A stretch of DNA of 48,054 nt from JAGMXM01 sp964458325 (GTDB taxonomy: Bacteria; Verrucomicrobiota; Verrucomicrobiia; Limisphaerales; UBA1319). Of this stretch, positions 7,450 to 15,105 are shown one piece after another; the stretch's first letter is position 1, and the number at the start of each line of letters is the position of its first letter. Both the position numbers and the translations under genes were made by a program. Location of the stretch: NCBI GenBank assembly GCA_964458325.1, contig CAYWIM010000030.1:1-48054 (forward strand), in the 5' to 3' direction. Below the pieces are notes generated by a model that did no database searches, had not been told where the DNA came from, and saw only the letters and a program-made list of their open reading frames with translations.

Positions 7450-8649
7450 TCAACTCCAGGGCAGGCGCCACCAGGGGCGGCGCTGGTCGCGCTGCTGTTT
7501 GAGGTTCATGGCGCCGAACTTGACGAGGCCAATCGGGACGGCGAACTCGGGCTGATCGAGCGTGGACTGGAGCCCGCTGGCGGCGTGGGCGTGGCCGAGA
7601 ACGGCTGGGGACTGGAAGATCTGCTCGGCGAGCGTGGTGAGGCCGGGGGTGCGGCTGCCTCCGCCGCAGAGGAACACGCCGGCATGGAGGTGGTCGAGGA
7701 GGCCGGCGGCGCCGAGCTCGCGGGCGATGAGGGTGAACACCTCCTCGAGCCGGACGGACATGATGCGCTGGAGGTGTTCGAGGTTGACCGGTTTTTCGGG
7801 GGAGACGGCATCGGGGGCGCCGGGGATGGATTGGCCGCGGGCCTGGGGATCGGCGAGGGCGGAGCCGTGGTTGGTCTTGAGCCATTCGGCGCGGTGGAGG
7901 GGGATCTTGAGGCCGATGGCGAGGTCGTTGGTGACGTGGTCGCCGCCGACGGCGAGGACGCCGGAGTGCCGGATGACACCTTGCCGGCAGAGGACGAAAT
8001 CGGTGGTGCCGGCGCCGAGGTCAACGACGAGCGCGCCGAGGTCTTTCTCCTCGGGGGCGAGGAGGGCGAGGTTGGCGGCGAGGCCGTTGAAGACGATATT
8101 ATCGACCTCGAGCTGGAGGGTGTTGACGAGGTTGATGGAATTGCGGAGGCGATCGAGGTTGCCGTGGATGAGGTGGAGATCGACCTCGAGGCGGCGGCCG
8201 GCGAATCCGACGGGATCGACGATTCCCTCCTGGCCATCGACGACGAAGTATTGGCGGATGGCATGGACGATATGGTGGCCGGGAGGGAGGGTGGCGGCGC
8301 GGGCGTTCTGGGTGACCTTTTGGACGTCGTCGGCATTGATTTCACGGTCCTGGGAGAGGATGGTATGGACACCGCGGTTATTGGATCCGAGGATATGATC
8401 GCCGGTGATGCCGAGGAACACGCTGCGGATCTCGACGTCGGCCATCTCCTCGGCATCGGCGATCGCCTTGCGGACATCCTCCTCGACGGGGGTGGCATCG
8501 ACGATCTCGCCTTTGCGGACGCCGCGGGATTTGGCCTGGCCGACCCCGATGAGGCGGAGGGCGCCGGACTTGTCGACTTCGCCGACCATGGCACAGATTT
8601 TCGAGGTGCCGATCTCGAGGCCGACGACGATGGTGGGGGAGTTAAACAT
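7450..8649 (-). CDS. ftsA: Cell division protein FtsA
   Basis: The actin-like protein that tethers FtsZ to the membrane, 399 residues. The phosphate 1 motif is VGLEIGTSKICAMVGEV (residues 9-25), phosphate 2 is VVDLGAGTTDF, and the adenosine motif is GVFLCGGGSRTPGL. The 1C (SHS2-like) subdomain lies in between (LGITGDHILGSNNRGVHTI region). The C-terminus ends with a basic, tryptophan-rich stretch, RRPWWRLPWS, suited to be the amphipathic membrane-binding helix. The start overlaps the end of ftsQ by 8 bp, and ftsZ follows after 6 bp, the standard ftsQ-ftsA-ftsZ order. Confidence 0.95.
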   Translation of the reverse strand: MFNSPTIVVGLEIGTSKICAMVGEVDKSGALRLIGVGQAKSRGVRKGEIVDATPVEEDVRKAIADAEEMADVEIRSVFLGITGDHILGSNNRGVHTILSQDREINADDVQKVTQNARAATLPPGHHIVHAIRQYFVVDGQEGIVDPVGFAGRRLEVDLHLIHGNLDRLRNSINLVNTLQLEVDNIVFNGLAANLALLAPEEKDLGALVVDLGAGTTDFVLCRQGVIRHSGVLAVGGDHVTNDLAIGLKIPLHRAEWLKTNHGSALADPQARGQSIPGAPDAVSPEKPVNLEHLQRIMSVRLEEVFTLIARELGAAGLLDHLHAGVFLCGGGSRTPGLTTLAEQIFQSPAVLGHAHAASGLQSTLDQPEFAVPIGLVKFGAMNLKQQRDQRRPWWRLPWS

Positions 8650-9604
8650 GCCGGCGTCGGGAGGATGTGGTGCGGAGGGGCACGGGTGGTGGGGGCTGGG
8701 GATGGGACTCGGGGGCGATCCAGGTGACCGGGAGATTGTTGGTGACCGAGAGGTCGATCGAGGCGATGGATTTGCCGAGGCGCCGGCCCAGATCGTGGAT
8801 GGATCGCCAGCGGCGGAGCTGGGTTTCGAGGCGGTCGAGGCTGAACGCGATGGATGTTCCCTGGCGAGTGGTGACGTGGAGCAGGCCGGGGCGAGAGAGG
8901 TCGATGGTCTCCAGCTCGACCAATCCGAACATGGGGGAGCGCTCGAAGGATTGGATCAACTGGAGGGCGGCGTAGACGGGGGGGGACACGGCGGGCCAGC
9001 CGGGTCGGAGGTCGCCGCGCTGGAGCCCGATGAGATTGGGGAGGGCGTCGGCAGCAGGGGGGTGGATCGCATGGGGTTCGCCGGGCTCCAGGGGGACCAT
9101 CACGTACCCGTCGGAATCGAGCAGATAGACATCGGTGGAATAGGTATTGGGGGCGGATTGAGGGACGATGACGAGGGCGCGGGCGGAGGGCTGGCGTTCG
9201 GCGATGGTGATTCGGAGGGTGTTGGGGAGGACGCGTTCGATGCGGGCTTCGCGGACGAGCGGGACGAGCTCGAGGTTGCGTTTGATGCGGCTGAGGTCGA
9301 CGACGAACAAGGGATCGCCGATCTGGACGCCGGACCAGGAGCGGATCTGGTCAGGCGAGAGGAGGCCGTCGGTGCGGGTTTGGATCTGGCGAATGCGGAA
9401 GGCGCGATGGTGGATGAAGCCGTTTTGAACGATCCATTCGCCGCCGCGCCAGAGGACGACCAAAGCGAGGAAGGTGAGGAAGCAGACGGTGAGGGCGGCG
9501 AGGAGAAAGCGGATGCGCTGCGTGTGGCGGGAGCGCTGGCGCGCTTTCACTTCGAGGGTTTGGTCGCGTCGCAGGCGTCGGTTTCGGAGTGTGAACCAGG
9601 GCAT
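8642..9604 (-). CDS. ftsQ: Cell division protein FtsQ
   Basis: A 320-residue bitopic membrane protein of the FtsQ/DivIB family, part of the FtsQLB subcomplex that regulates septal peptidoglycan synthesis. A basic cytoplasmic N-terminus is followed by one membrane segment (about residues 32-52, FLLAALTVCFLTFLALVVLW). Then come a POTRA domain (FRIRQIQTRTDGLLSPDQI, then VREARIERVLPNTLRITIAER) and a β-domain. The sequence is weakly conserved as usual, but the domain order and position between ddl and ftsA are decisive. It lies 12 bp downstream of ddl. Confidence 0.9.
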   Translation of the reverse strand: MPWFTLRNRRLRRDQTLEVKARQRSRHTQRIRFLLAALTVCFLTFLALVVLWRGGEWIVQNGFIHHRAFRIRQIQTRTDGLLSPDQIRSWSGVQIGDPLFVVDLSRIKRNLELVPLVREARIERVLPNTLRITIAERQPSARALVIVPQSAPNTYSTDVYLLDSDGYVMVPLEPGEPHAIHPPAADALPNLIGLQRGDLRPGWPAVSPPVYAALQLIQSFERSPMFGLVELETIDLSRPGLLHVTTRQGTSIAFSLDRLETQLRRWRSIHDLGRRLGKSIASIDLSVTNNLPVTWIAPESHPQPPPPVPLRTTSSRRRHV

Positions 9605-9616
9605 GGCGGAGGCGGA

Positions 9617-10549
9617 TCAGGATTGGGGTCGAGGGATGGGAGGGCGGCTGGGCCGGTCGATGGCGAGCTGGATCATGGTTTGGCAGAGGGCCGGGTAGGA
9701 GAGGCCGGCGGCGGCGGCGGCCTTGGGCAGCAGGCTGGTTTCGGTCATGCCGGGCAGCGTGTTGACCTCGAGAACAACAGGCTGGCCGTCCGGGGTGAGG
9801 AGGACATCGACGCGGCTGTAATCGCGGGCGCCGACGGCGCGGTGAGCAGCGAGGCCGGCCTCCTGGATGCGGAGGGTGAGGTCCGGGTCCAGAGGGGCGG
9901 GGCAGAAGTATTCCGTGGCGCCGGGGGTGTATTTGTTTTGGAAATCGTAGTCGCCGCGGCGGGGGCGGACCTCGACGACGGGCAGGGGTCGATCCCCGAG
10001 GATGCCGACCGTGGTTTCGCGTCCGGCGACGAACTCCTCGACGAGGACTTTCGAATCGAACTCGAAGGCGCGGGAGAGGGCCTGGGGCCAATCGTCGAGG
10101 CGCCGCACGAACTGGAGTCCGACGCTGGATCCCTGGCGGGCGGGTTTGACGACGACGGGGGGGGACCAGCGGGGGGGCCAAGGGGCGCAGGGATCGCGGA
10201 GAAGGAGGTAGCGCGCGGTCGGGACGCCGGAGGCAAGGAACTTCTCTTTGGCAAGGGCCTTGTCGAATGCGATCCGGCTCGCGTCCGGTCCGGATCCGGT
10301 GTAAGGGACGCCGAGCTGCTCGAGCTCGTGCTGGATGGCGCCGTCTTCGCCATAGGCGCCATGCAAGGCGAGGAAGACGGCGTCGGTGGACGGGGGCAAC
10401 GTCCAGGCGCCGGGCGCGGGATCGAGCTCGCCGACCGTGTGGCCGAGGGATCGCAAGGCGCGAGCCACCGCCTGGCCGGAGCGGCGGGACACATCGCGCT
10501 CGGCCGAAGGTCCGCCGTGCATTACGACAATGTGGAGCGGGGCGGTCAT
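9617..10549 (-). CDS. ddl: D-alanine--D-alanine ligase
   Basis: An ATP-grasp enzyme that joins two D-alanines for the peptidoglycan stem peptide, 310 residues, cytoplasmic. Visible motifs are VVMHGGPSAERDVS (residues 8-21), LALHGAYGEDGAIQ, the ATP-binding VVVKPARQGSSVGL, VEEFVAGRETTVG and the metal/substrate end motif LEVNTLPGMTETS. Length and motifs are those of a standard Ddl. Its ATG overlaps the murB stop by 4 bp (ATGA), so it is translationally coupled. Its D-Ala-D-Ala product is used by MurF encoded upstream in the same cluster. Confidence 0.96.
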   Translation of the reverse strand: MTAPLHIVVMHGGPSAERDVSRRSGQAVARALRSLGHTVGELDPAPGAWTLPPSTDAVFLALHGAYGEDGAIQHELEQLGVPYTGSGPDASRIAFDKALAKEKFLASGVPTARYLLLRDPCAPWPPRWSPPVVVKPARQGSSVGLQFVRRLDDWPQALSRAFEFDSKVLVEEFVAGRETTVGILGDRPLPVVEVRPRRGDYDFQNKYTPGATEYFCPAPLDPDLTLRIQEAGLAAHRAVGARDYSRVDVLLTPDGQPVVLEVNTLPGMTETSLLPKAAAAAGLSYPALCQTMIQLAIDRPSRPPIPRPQS

Positions 10550-11529
10550 GGCATGGGGGCAGGGGCGGGATCGTCGCCGATGATCTGGACTTCGGGTTCG
10601 AGCTCGATGCCGCGGCGGGATCGGACCTCGCTGCGGATCCGATCGAGCAAAGCGAGGATGTCGCGGGCGGTGGCGCGGCCGTCGTTGAGGATGAAGTTGG
10701 CGTGGACGGTGGAGACGACCGCGTGGCCGACTCGGGCGCCTTTGAGCCCGAGCTCATCGATGAGCTGTCCGGCGGAGATGGCGCCGGGGTTTTTGAACGT
10801 GCAGCCTGCGCTCATGCCGGCGGGCTGGGCCCGGCGGTGGCGGCGGTATTGGGCGACGAGGCGGCGGATGGTTTCGGGCGGGGAAAAGGTTGCCTGGAGG
10901 GTAGCGGAGAGGGCGATGTGCGTCTCGAAGAATGGGCAGGAGCGATAGCCGGCCTGGAGTTCGGCGGCGGGGATCTCGGACACGGTTCCATCGAGGCTCA
11001 TGAATCGGATTCGAAGGAGGACATCGAAGAAGGATTGGTTCATGGCGCCGGCGTTCATGCGGAGGGCGCCGCCGACGGTGCCGGGGATGCCTTCGAGGAA
11101 TTCGAGCCCGCCCAGCTGCGCCCGGGCGGCCTCGCGGACGATGGCGGCAAGGGGGGCGCCAGCCCCGCAGTGCAGCTGGCCGTGGGCAGGCTCGATGGAG
11201 CGGAAGCAGGGATGGCGGAGGCGGACGATGGCCCCGCGGAATCCGTGGTCGAGGACGAGCAGGTTCGATCCGTTGCCGATGACGCGCAGGGGGATCTGGT
11301 GGAGGCGAGCGAAGCGGACGACGGCCAGGAGATCGGATTCGGAGCCGGGCTCGACGTAGAGGTCGGCCGGGCCGCCGACGCCCCAAGTGGTGTGGCGCGA
11401 CAAGGGTTCATCGAGCCGTGCGTTGGCGGCGGGGGAAAGGAGCGCGATGAGCCGGCGGTGGAGATCGGCACGGGCGGCCAGTGAGGGGACCGGGGATGCT
11501 GGGGGGGATGGTGCGCCTGGAGATGTCAT
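10546..11529 (-). CDS. murB: UDP-N-acetylenolpyruvoylglucosamine reductase
   Basis: A FAD-dependent reductase making UDP-MurNAc, 327 residues from the ATG at 11529. That start is chosen because it overlaps the murG stop as ATGA; the frame stays open far upstream, but that part is antisense-like low-complexity sequence. FAD-binding motifs are HTTWGVGGPADLYVEP (46-61), LRVIGNGSNLLV and GIPGTVGGALRMNAGA (147-162). The proton-donor position, usually Ser in GSxFKNP, is Cys243 (AGCTFKNP), a conservative exchange I would not treat as inactivating. In the common gene order murC lies between murG and murB; here it is missing. Confidence 0.95.
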   Translation of the reverse strand: MTSPGAPSPPASPVPSLAARADLHRRLIALLSPAANARLDEPLSRHTTWGVGGPADLYVEPGSESDLLAVVRFARLHQIPLRVIGNGSNLLVLDHGFRGAIVRLRHPCFRSIEPAHGQLHCGAGAPLAAIVREAARAQLGGLEFLEGIPGTVGGALRMNAGAMNQSFFDVLLRIRFMSLDGTVSEIPAAELQAGYRSCPFFETHIALSATLQATFSPPETIRRLVAQYRRHRRAQPAGMSAGCTFKNPGAISAGQLIDELGLKGARVGHAVVSTVHANFILNDGRATARDILALLDRIRSEVRSRRGIELEPEVQIIGDDPAPAPMP

Positions 11530-12761
11530 TGGGGCAGGGACACCTCCTTTTGGGCGCGCAGGGTGGCGGAGAGACGGGACGGATCGAGCGGGGATGGGAA
11601 GGGGACATTCGAGTCGGCGTCGAGGGGGGTCGTGGCGCGAGGGATCTCGATGTGGAATCGGTCGCGGATGAGCTGGGCGATGCCGGCGGCGATATCGAGC
11701 GCGGCCTGAGGTCGATGCCAGCGGCCGAGGGCGCTTTGGATCGTGCGGCGAGCGGGCGAATCGACGGCCAGCTCGAGGACCCAATGGGCGAGCTGCTCGG
11801 GGGCAGCGGAGGATTGGCTGAGAAGGCGGGCGGCGCCGTGGTCGGCGAACGCCAGCGCGTTGTAGTGCTGGTGGTTATCCACGGCGTGAGGATAGGGGAT
11901 CAGGATGGCGGGCAGGCGGAGGGCGGCGAATTCGGCGAGCGCGGAGGCGCCGGCGCGGCTGATGGCGACGGACGCGGCGTTAAGAGCCAGCTCGATTTCG
12001 GTCAGGAAAGGGCGGACGATGGCGCGGCGTCCGTGGGCGGCGTAGGCGGAGCGGACGGCGTCGGCATCGGCAGGGCCGGTAAGATGAAGAAACTGGAGGC
12101 GGGGCAGATGGCGGGCGAGCAGCGGGACGGAGCGGATGAGGAGCTGGTTGATGGGCGTGGCGCCCTGGCTGCCGCCGACGACGAGGAGGGTGGGATGATC
12201 AGGGTGCAGGCCGAGCATGAGGCGGCAGGCGGATGGATCCTGGGGCTGCAGGCGGGATCGGAGGGGCATGCCGGCGCAGGTGACTTGGCGGCAGCGGAGG
12301 CGTCGTCCGGCGGATGGGAAATGGACGTAGGCATGGTCGGACCAGCGGGCGATCCAGCGGTTGGCGCGGCCGGGGATGGCATTCGCTTCGTGGAGAGCGA
12401 GGGCGGCACGGAGGGTGCGGCCGGCGGCCATGGGTGCGAAGCTGGAGAAGCCGCCCATTCCGAGGACGGCGTGGGGTGGTTCGGCGAGGAATGAGCGGCG
12501 GGCGAGAGAGAAGCTGCGAGCCAATTGGGCGACGAAACCAAGGGATCCCAGGGACGCATGGGCGCGGGCCGGGAGCGTGAGGATCTGCCATGGGGACTGG
12601 CCGCGGAGAGGGGCCTGATCGATTTCCTTGGGCGAGACCAGGAGGCGGATATGGCAGCCGATGGAATCGAGGGCCTCGGCGACAGCGATGCCGGGGAACA
12701 GGTGTCCTCCGGTGCCGCCGCAGGCGATGGCGACGTTGGGATGGGGAGGGGTGTCGACCAT
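11526..12761 (-). CDS. murG: UDP-GlcNAc:lipid I N-acetylglucosaminyltransferase
   Basis: The GT-B enzyme that turns lipid I into lipid II at the cytoplasmic face of the membrane, 411 residues. The glycine-rich loop is IACGGTGGHLFPGIAVAEAL (12-31), followed by GMGGFSSFAP and ALHEANAIPGRANR. The donor-site region has VVGGSQGATPINQLL, SRAGASALAEFAAL and IPYPHAVDNHQHYNA. The protein is about 45 residues longer than usual, with a Pro-rich C-terminal tail after IAQLIRDRF. The start overlaps the ftsW stop by 1 bp (TGATG) and the stop overlaps the murB start (ATGA). Function is secure from motifs and context. Confidence 0.95.
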   Translation of the reverse strand: MVDTPPHPNVAIACGGTGGHLFPGIAVAEALDSIGCHIRLLVSPKEIDQAPLRGQSPWQILTLPARAHASLGSLGFVAQLARSFSLARRSFLAEPPHAVLGMGGFSSFAPMAAGRTLRAALALHEANAIPGRANRWIARWSDHAYVHFPSAGRRLRCRQVTCAGMPLRSRLQPQDPSACRLMLGLHPDHPTLLVVGGSQGATPINQLLIRSVPLLARHLPRLQFLHLTGPADADAVRSAYAAHGRRAIVRPFLTEIELALNAASVAISRAGASALAEFAALRLPAILIPYPHAVDNHQHYNALAFADHGAARLLSQSSAAPEQLAHWVLELAVDSPARRTIQSALGRWHRPQAALDIAAGIAQLIRDRFHIEIPRATTPLDADSNVPFPSPLDPSRLSATLRAQKEVSLPQ

Positions 12762-13915
12762 CAGGCGGGCTGGGGGTTGGGGAGGTGCTCCTCCTGCTCG
12801 ACCAGGACGCGGGTGGTTTCGGGGATGGGCAGCGGCTGGCTGGTGCCGCGGCGGGCGATGCTGAGGAGGAGACCGAGGCTGGCGAGGACCATGACGAGGT
12901 TGGAGCCGCCGTAGCTCAAGAGGGGGAGGGGGATGCCCTTATTGGGGAGGACGGCGGTGACGACGGCCATGTTGAGCAGGGCCTGGATACCGATCAACAA
13001 GGTCAGGCCGCTGCCGAGATAAAAGCCGAACCAGTCGCTCGCGCGGCGGGAGATGAGGAAGCCGCTGGTGATGAGAGTCAGCTGGAGGCCTAAGACTGCG
13101 AGGGATCCGATCAGCCCAAGCTCTTCGCCCACGATGGGGTAGAGGAAGTCGGTTTGGTGCTCCGGCAAGAAGCCAAGCTTTTGGCGGCTATGGCCCAAGC
13201 CCAGGCCGTAGGCTCCGCCGGAACCGAAGGCGAGGATGCCCCGCCATTGCTGGTGGCCGGCGGTTTGCTGATGGGCTTCGGGGTCGAGCCACGCCTCGAC
13301 TCGTTCCCGCCGGACCGGATCTTTTTGGAGGAGGAACGCCAGGACGACGAGCCCGATGAGAGAAGGGACGAGGATATAGGAGACGCGGGCGCCCGCGAAA
13401 TAGAGCAGCCCGGCGGCAGCGGCGGCCAAGTGAAGGGTTGCGCCCCAGTCCGGCTCGCGGAAAATGAGAAACAGGAGGATGGAGACGGCGAGGCCGGGGT
13501 AGAGGAGGCCGCGCCGCCAGTTGCGCATCCGGCGCCGATTGTGTTCGGCGTAAGCGGCGAGGCCCACGATGGCGACGACCTTGGCCAGCTCGGAAGGCTG
13601 GAACATGGCGAAGCCGACGCGGAGCCATCGGGTGGCACCGAGCTTCGAGACCCCGAGCGGAGACCAGAGGACCAGGGCGAGGGCGAGGGCGGCGAGGAGG
13701 AAGCCGGCGCCGCAGATCACGGGGTGTTTGAGCCAGCGATAATCGATGATGGCCGCCGCAACGACGGCAGTGACAAGACCGATGCTGCACCACATGAGCT
13801 GCTGGCGGAAGAGGGGCTGGCCGGCCTGGGCCATTTCGGCGCTATAGAGCATGACCAGCCCCAAGGCCAGGAGAGCGCCGGCGCTCACGATCAACAGCCA
13901 GATGGAGGTTTTCAT
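12761..13915 (-). CDS. ftsW: SEDS peptidoglycan glycosyltransferase FtsW
   Basis: A 384-residue polytopic SEDS-family protein that polymerises septal glycan strands from lipid II together with FtsI. About ten hydrophobic segments are visible. Family signatures include GATRWLRVGFAMFQPSELAKV, FREPDWGATLHL (the REPDxG motif; usually QPDxG), GGAYGLGLGHSRQKLGFLPEHQTDFLYPIVGEE written here only in part as GLGLGHSRQKLG and LPEHQTDF, and PLPLLSYGGSNL. The conserved aspartate of the extracellular loop is present. It lies between the LysM gene (33 bp upstream) and murG (1 bp overlap); no murD separates it from mraY. Confidence 0.94.
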   Translation of the reverse strand: MKTSIWLLIVSAGALLALGLVMLYSAEMAQAGQPLFRQQLMWCSIGLVTAVVAAAIIDYRWLKHPVICGAGFLLAALALALVLWSPLGVSKLGATRWLRVGFAMFQPSELAKVVAIVGLAAYAEHNRRRMRNWRRGLLYPGLAVSILLFLIFREPDWGATLHLAAAAAGLLYFAGARVSYILVPSLIGLVVLAFLLQKDPVRRERVEAWLDPEAHQQTAGHQQWRGILAFGSGGAYGLGLGHSRQKLGFLPEHQTDFLYPIVGEELGLIGSLAVLGLQLTLITSGFLISRRASDWFGFYLGSGLTLLIGIQALLNMAVVTAVLPNKGIPLPLLSYGGSNLVMVLASLGLLLSIARRGTSQPLPIPETTRVLVEQEEHLPNPQPA

Positions 13916-13948
13916 GGAGCAGCCGGGGTTGCCGGGCAGGCGGGCGGA

Positions 13949-14665
13949 TCACCGGAGGGCGGCGCCGGACGGCGGGGCAGCGGAGGGGGTCGGGGCTGGG
14001 ATCGAGAGCTTCTGGCCGACCTGGATGCGATCGGTGCGCAGGTTATTGGCGGCTTTCAAGGCAGGGACAGTGACGCCGTGGTTTTTGGCGATGCGGGTGA
14101 GGTTATCGCCGGCTTTGACGGTGTATGAAATGGAGCCGTCGGCGGCGGGGACGCCCTCGAGGGTTGCGGGAGCGGCCGTCGATTCGGGCGGAGGGATCTG
14201 GATGACCTGCCCGGGCTGCAGGCGGCGGGGATCGAGATCGGGATTGGCCTTTTGGAGGGCGGGGAGGGTGATGCCATGGTCTTTGGCGATCTTGTAGAGC
14301 GAGTCGCCGCGAACCACCTTGTATTCGGTGAAAGCGGGTTCAGTCGTGGGCGGCGGCGTGGAAGTTGTGGCGACCTCATTGGAGGCGACGGGCGGAAGGG
14401 CGGCGGGCGTGTAGGTGGCGGGTGTGGACGGAGGGGGGCTGGTGGGGGTGTAGTAGGAGGCGCTGATCGGGGGTGGATTCGTCGGGGTGCGGGCGATGGA
14501 GGTGTCGCTCTTCTCGCGTTTGCAGCCTTGCATGAGGAGGCCGGCGAAAAGGACGACGTGGATCGCCAGGATTGTGAACACGGCGACGAAGAGGTTGGAT
14601 TTTCCCTTGGACATATGCTGTTCCAGAAGCGAGCCCTGGGGGACCAGTGGATTGGAAGTGTTCAT
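13949..14665 (-). CDS. LysM-domain envelope protein
   Basis: A 238-residue protein with an N-terminal cytoplasmic stretch and one membrane segment (FVAVFTILAIHVVLFAGLLM, about residues 26-45), followed at once by a Cys-Lys-rich junction (QGCKRE). A Pro/Thr-rich linker leads to two LysM domains: YKVVRGDSLYKIAKDHGITL (about 115-160) and YTVKAGDNLTRIAKNHGVTV (about 183-228). LysM domains bind GlcNAc-containing glycan, so the protein probably sits in the inner membrane and grips peptidoglycan near the divisome. The ATG at 14665 overlaps the stop of the preceding small ORF as ATGA; an internal ATG at 14614 is an alternative. ftsW follows after 33 bp. Confidence 0.86.
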   Translation of the reverse strand: MNTSNPLVPQGSLLEQHMSKGKSNLFVAVFTILAIHVVLFAGLLMQGCKREKSDTSIARTPTNPPPISASYYTPTSPPPSTPATYTPAALPPVASNEVATTSTPPPTTEPAFTEYKVVRGDSLYKIAKDHGITLPALQKANPDLDPRRLQPGQVIQIPPPESTAAPATLEGVPAADGSISYTVKAGDNLTRIAKNHGVTVPALKAANNLRTDRIQVGQKLSIPAPTPSAAPPSGAALR

Positions 14666-15105
14666 GGTTTGGTGTGGGGGTGTGAGGATTCGAGTTGGGA
14701 TTGGCGTATCGGATCCGAAAGACGGGCGCGAAGGGGTCGGGACCGACCGGCCCATGGTTGGCACGTCGGCTGTCGAACGATATTCCGCGAACGAGCGATC
14801 ACAGCAACTGGTGCGGTGGACGGGATTCGCCGCGTCGGCCCGAGATGAATTACCGCGGAGGGGCTGCTCCCAAGAGGAGGCCCATCCCGCAGGGGTTCAA
14901 AAGGAATCCGATCCGGGCGGAAACGCATGTGCGAAAGCACCACCACCGCTGCCGGCGCCTTCATGGCTGCCTTGGCTCCTGCTTCTAACAACGAACCGGT
15001 CACGGTGCAAGGAGTAAAGTGCGGCTCCGCAAAATCGGATCCAGGGCCCGCGAGCCGGCGGGGGCGATGCTGGGGGGAGGGGAGGATGCGCGCGGGCTGA
15101 TTCAT
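14662..15105 (-). CDS. Unknown 147-residue ORF in the murD position
   Basis: An open frame of 147 codons, starting MNQPARILPSPQHRPRR. I recognise no domain in it, and the composition is rich in Pro, Arg and Ser. Its ATG overlaps the mraY stop as ATGA (15102-15105), and its own stop overlaps the LysM gene start as ATGA (14662-14665). Coupling at both ends argues that ribosomes read through it. In most related clusters this slot, between mraY and ftsW, holds murD. It may be a new small protein, or a remnant frame left after murD was deleted with the coupling junctions kept. Amino-acid quality is poor enough that it may encode nothing stable. Confidence 0.4.
   Translation of the reverse strand: MNQPARILPSPQHRPRRLAGPGSDFAEPHFTPCTVTGSLLEAGAKAAMKAPAAVVVLSHMRFRPDRIPFEPLRDGPPLGSSPSAVIHLGPTRRIPSTAPVAVIARSRNIVRQPTCQPWAGRSRPLRARLSDPIRQSQLESSHPHTKP

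Noticed and set aside
3673..8727. A 5-kb open frame on the plus strand, antisense to the enolase-type gene, the oxidoreductase gene, ftsZ and ftsA
   Set aside because: The translation is a monotonous Gly/Ala/Glu/Asp mixture without domains; it arises because the real minus-strand genes avoid codons whose complement gives stops in this GC-rich DNA. All four antisense genes have clear family motifs.
8405..10948. An 847-codon plus-strand frame over ftsQ, ddl and murB
   Set aside because: Antisense shadow with the same Gly/Ala/Asp/Glu bias and no recognisable domain.
11530..11784. N-terminal extension of murB
   Set aside because: It overlaps the murG C-terminal coding region in another frame and has shadow composition; the ATGA junction at 11526-11529 explains the start.
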